Source of the DNA: Bacteroidetes bacterium UBA7688
GTDB lineage: Bacteria; Bacteroidota; Bacteroidia; Chitinophagales; Chitinophagaceae
Assembly: GCA_002482815.1 (NCBI GenBank)
Contig: DLGS01000111.1
Span: forward strand, 1 to 5,608
Direction: 5' to 3'
Length of the DNA: 5,608 nucleotides
Shown here: in pieces, positions 4,514 to 5,608 of the stretch
Position numbering within the stretch: the first letter of the stretch is position 1
Layout of the letters: each line of letters opens with the position of its first letter
Made by a program: the position numbers and the translations under genes
The notes under the pieces: model-generated
The model's input: the letters and a program-made list of their open reading frames with translations, nothing else
What the model was told of the DNA's origin: nothing
Database searches by the model: none

Positions 4514-5608
4514 ATGCACAAAGTATTTGACAATATCCTGCAGACGATTGGTGATACGCCTTTGGTTCGCCTGAATAAAGTAATCGGAGATTTGCCTTGC
4601 CCTGTTTATGCTAAAATAGAGTATGGTAATCCCGGCAACAGCATCAAAGACCGTATGGCTCTGAAAATGTTGGAAGTAGCGGAGCAAACAGGTAAAATAA
4701 AACCAGGTGGCACCATTATAGAAGGCACCTCGGGCAACACGGGTATGGGCCTGGCTATTGCTGCTATTATCAAAGGATATAAGTGCATATTTACGACTAC
4801 CGATAAACAATCGAAAGAAAAAGCAGACATATTAAGGGCCATGGGTGCCGAAGTAATCGTTTGCCCGACAAATGTGGAACCTGAAGACCCGCGTTCTTAC
4901 TATTCTGTATCAAAAAGACTGGCCACAGAAGTACCCAATTCGTGGTATGTCAACCAATATGACAATCTGGCTAACCGTCTGGCCCACTACGAGCAAACTG
5001 CCCCTGAAATCTGGAATCAGACAGATGGCAAGGTGACACACGTTGTTGTGGCGTCCGGTACAGGTGGAACAATCACCGGTATTGGCAAATACATGAAGGA
5101 GCAAAACCCTGATGTTAAAATGTGGGCCATAGACAGTTATGGTTCTTTGCTCAAAAAATGGTACGATACCGGAGAGATTGATATGAAGGAAGTGCATCCT
5201 TACATTTCTGAAGGTTTTGGCGAAGATTTTGTTCCCGAAAACTATGATGCCAATGTCATTGATCACTTTGAAAAAGTAAGCGACAAAGACGGAGCGGTGA
5301 TGGCACGTCGTATTGCCAAAGAAGAAGGCATATTCGTAGGCTATTCTGCAGGTTCGGTAGTAGCAGGTTTACTGCAAATGAAAGACCAGCTGAAACCGGA
5401 TGACTTTGTGGTATTGATTTTTCACGACCATGGCAGCCGCTATGTTGGAAAAATTTACAATGACGAGTGGATGCTGGAGCGTGGTTTCCTGGATGTGCAT
5501 ACCGTGAAAGATTTGATTGGCGGACTGGGCAGAAGACGCCTGGTAACATTGAAAGAAGAAGACACTGTAGCAGAGGCCATGTCATTGATGAAGAAATATG
5601 ATATCGAG
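4514..5608 (+). CDS. Cystathionine beta-synthase-type PLP enzyme with C-terminal CBS domain (3'-truncated)
   Basis: The first 365 codons of a fold-type II PLP enzyme; the frame is still open at the window end. Such enzymes join homocysteine and serine to cystathionine (transsulfuration) or make cysteine from O-acetylserine. The PLP lysine is K45 in NPGNSIKDR (39-47), EGTSGNTGMGLA (70-81) is the substrate-binding loop, SGTGGT (181-186) holds the cofactor phosphate, and YSAGS (277-281) supplies the Ser near the pyridine nitrogen. NQYDNLANRLAHYEQTAPEI (147-166), SEGFGEDF (232-239) and NDEWMLERGFL (316-326) follow cystathionine beta-synthase more closely than plain cysteine synthase. From about residue 330 a CBS regulatory domain begins (VKDLIG, then LVTLKEEDTVAEAMSLMKKYDIE at 343-365) and is cut off. 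There is no N-terminal haem extension as in animal enzymes. The ATG at 4514 starts directly at the fold (VFDNILQTIGDTPLVRL). It shares a divergent control region with oxyR. The choice between the two activities is not settled by sequence alone. Confidence 0.93.
   Translation, partial: MHKVFDNILQTIGDTPLVRLNKVIGDLPCPVYAKIEYGNPGNSIKDRMALKMLEVAEQTGKIKPGGTIIEGTSGNTGMGLAIAAIIKGYKCIFTTTDKQSKEKADILRAMGAEVIVCPTNVEPEDPRSYYSVSKRLATEVPNSWYVNQYDNLANRLAHYEQTAPEIWNQTDGKVTHVVVASGTGGTITGIGKYMKEQNPDVKMWAIDSYGSLLKKWYDTGEIDMKEVHPYISEGFGEDFVPENYDANVIDHFEKVSDKDGAVMARRIAKEEGIFVGYSAGSVVAGLLQMKDQLKPDDFVVLIFHDHGSRYVGKIYNDEWMLERGFLDVHTVKDLIGGLGRRRLVTLKEEDTVAEAMSLMKKYDIE

Noticed and set aside
4484..5585. Minus-strand open frames of 78-118 codons at the right end
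   Set aside because: They lie opposite the PLP enzyme gene, which has continuous family motifs from 4514 to the window end. They are shadows.

Overview
The window looks like a piece of a Bacteroidota chromosome, most likely from the Chitinophagales/Sphingobacteriales side. This placement is inferred from three things. The first gene ends in a type IX secretion (T9SS) sorting domain. The intergenic DNA carries Bacteroidota-style promoter elements (TAnnTTTG with an upstream TTTG) and AT-rich leaders without clear Shine-Dalgarno sites. The KdsA sequence matches my recollection of Bacteroidota orthologues.

Layout. Bases 1-978 (+) are the 3' part of a secreted protein built from degenerate 28-32-residue aromatic repeats and ending in a T9SS type A sorting domain. 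Its reading frame is open from base 1, and base 1 also begins a 57-base near-perfect palindrome, so the left edge deserves suspicion. A strong hairpin at 987-1022 separates it from three minus-strand genes: oxyR (4367-3408), a catalytically dead-looking M16-family zinc peptidase homologue (3362-2079) and kdsA (1851-1036). At 4514 a plus-strand gene for a PLP-dependent cystathionine beta-synthase-type enzyme starts and runs off the right edge. It is divergent from oxyR across a 146-base control region.

How the genes may work together. OxyR and the sulfur-amino-acid enzyme share a divergent promoter region. A perfect 10-bp palindrome sits between the -33 and -7 elements of the oxyR promoter, as expected for an autoregulating LysR-type protein that might also affect the neighbour; this is inference. 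KdsA makes the Kdo-8-phosphate precursor of lipopolysaccharide. Its grouping with the M16 homologue may be only positional.

The most unusual element is the 227-base gap between the M16 gene and kdsA. It is almost entirely two heptanucleotide repeat arrays: 10 units at 1865-1934 and 18 uninterrupted in-phase units at 1957-2082. They have related consensus sequences in opposite orientation around a 22-base spacer. Together they form a large imperfect inverted repeat that overlaps the M16 stop codon and ends 13 bases before the kdsA start. Second in interest are the orphan inactive M16 subunit and the palindrome at the left edge. I see no RNA genes, CRISPR arrays or insertion sequences, and no gene-free stretch longer than 300 bases.
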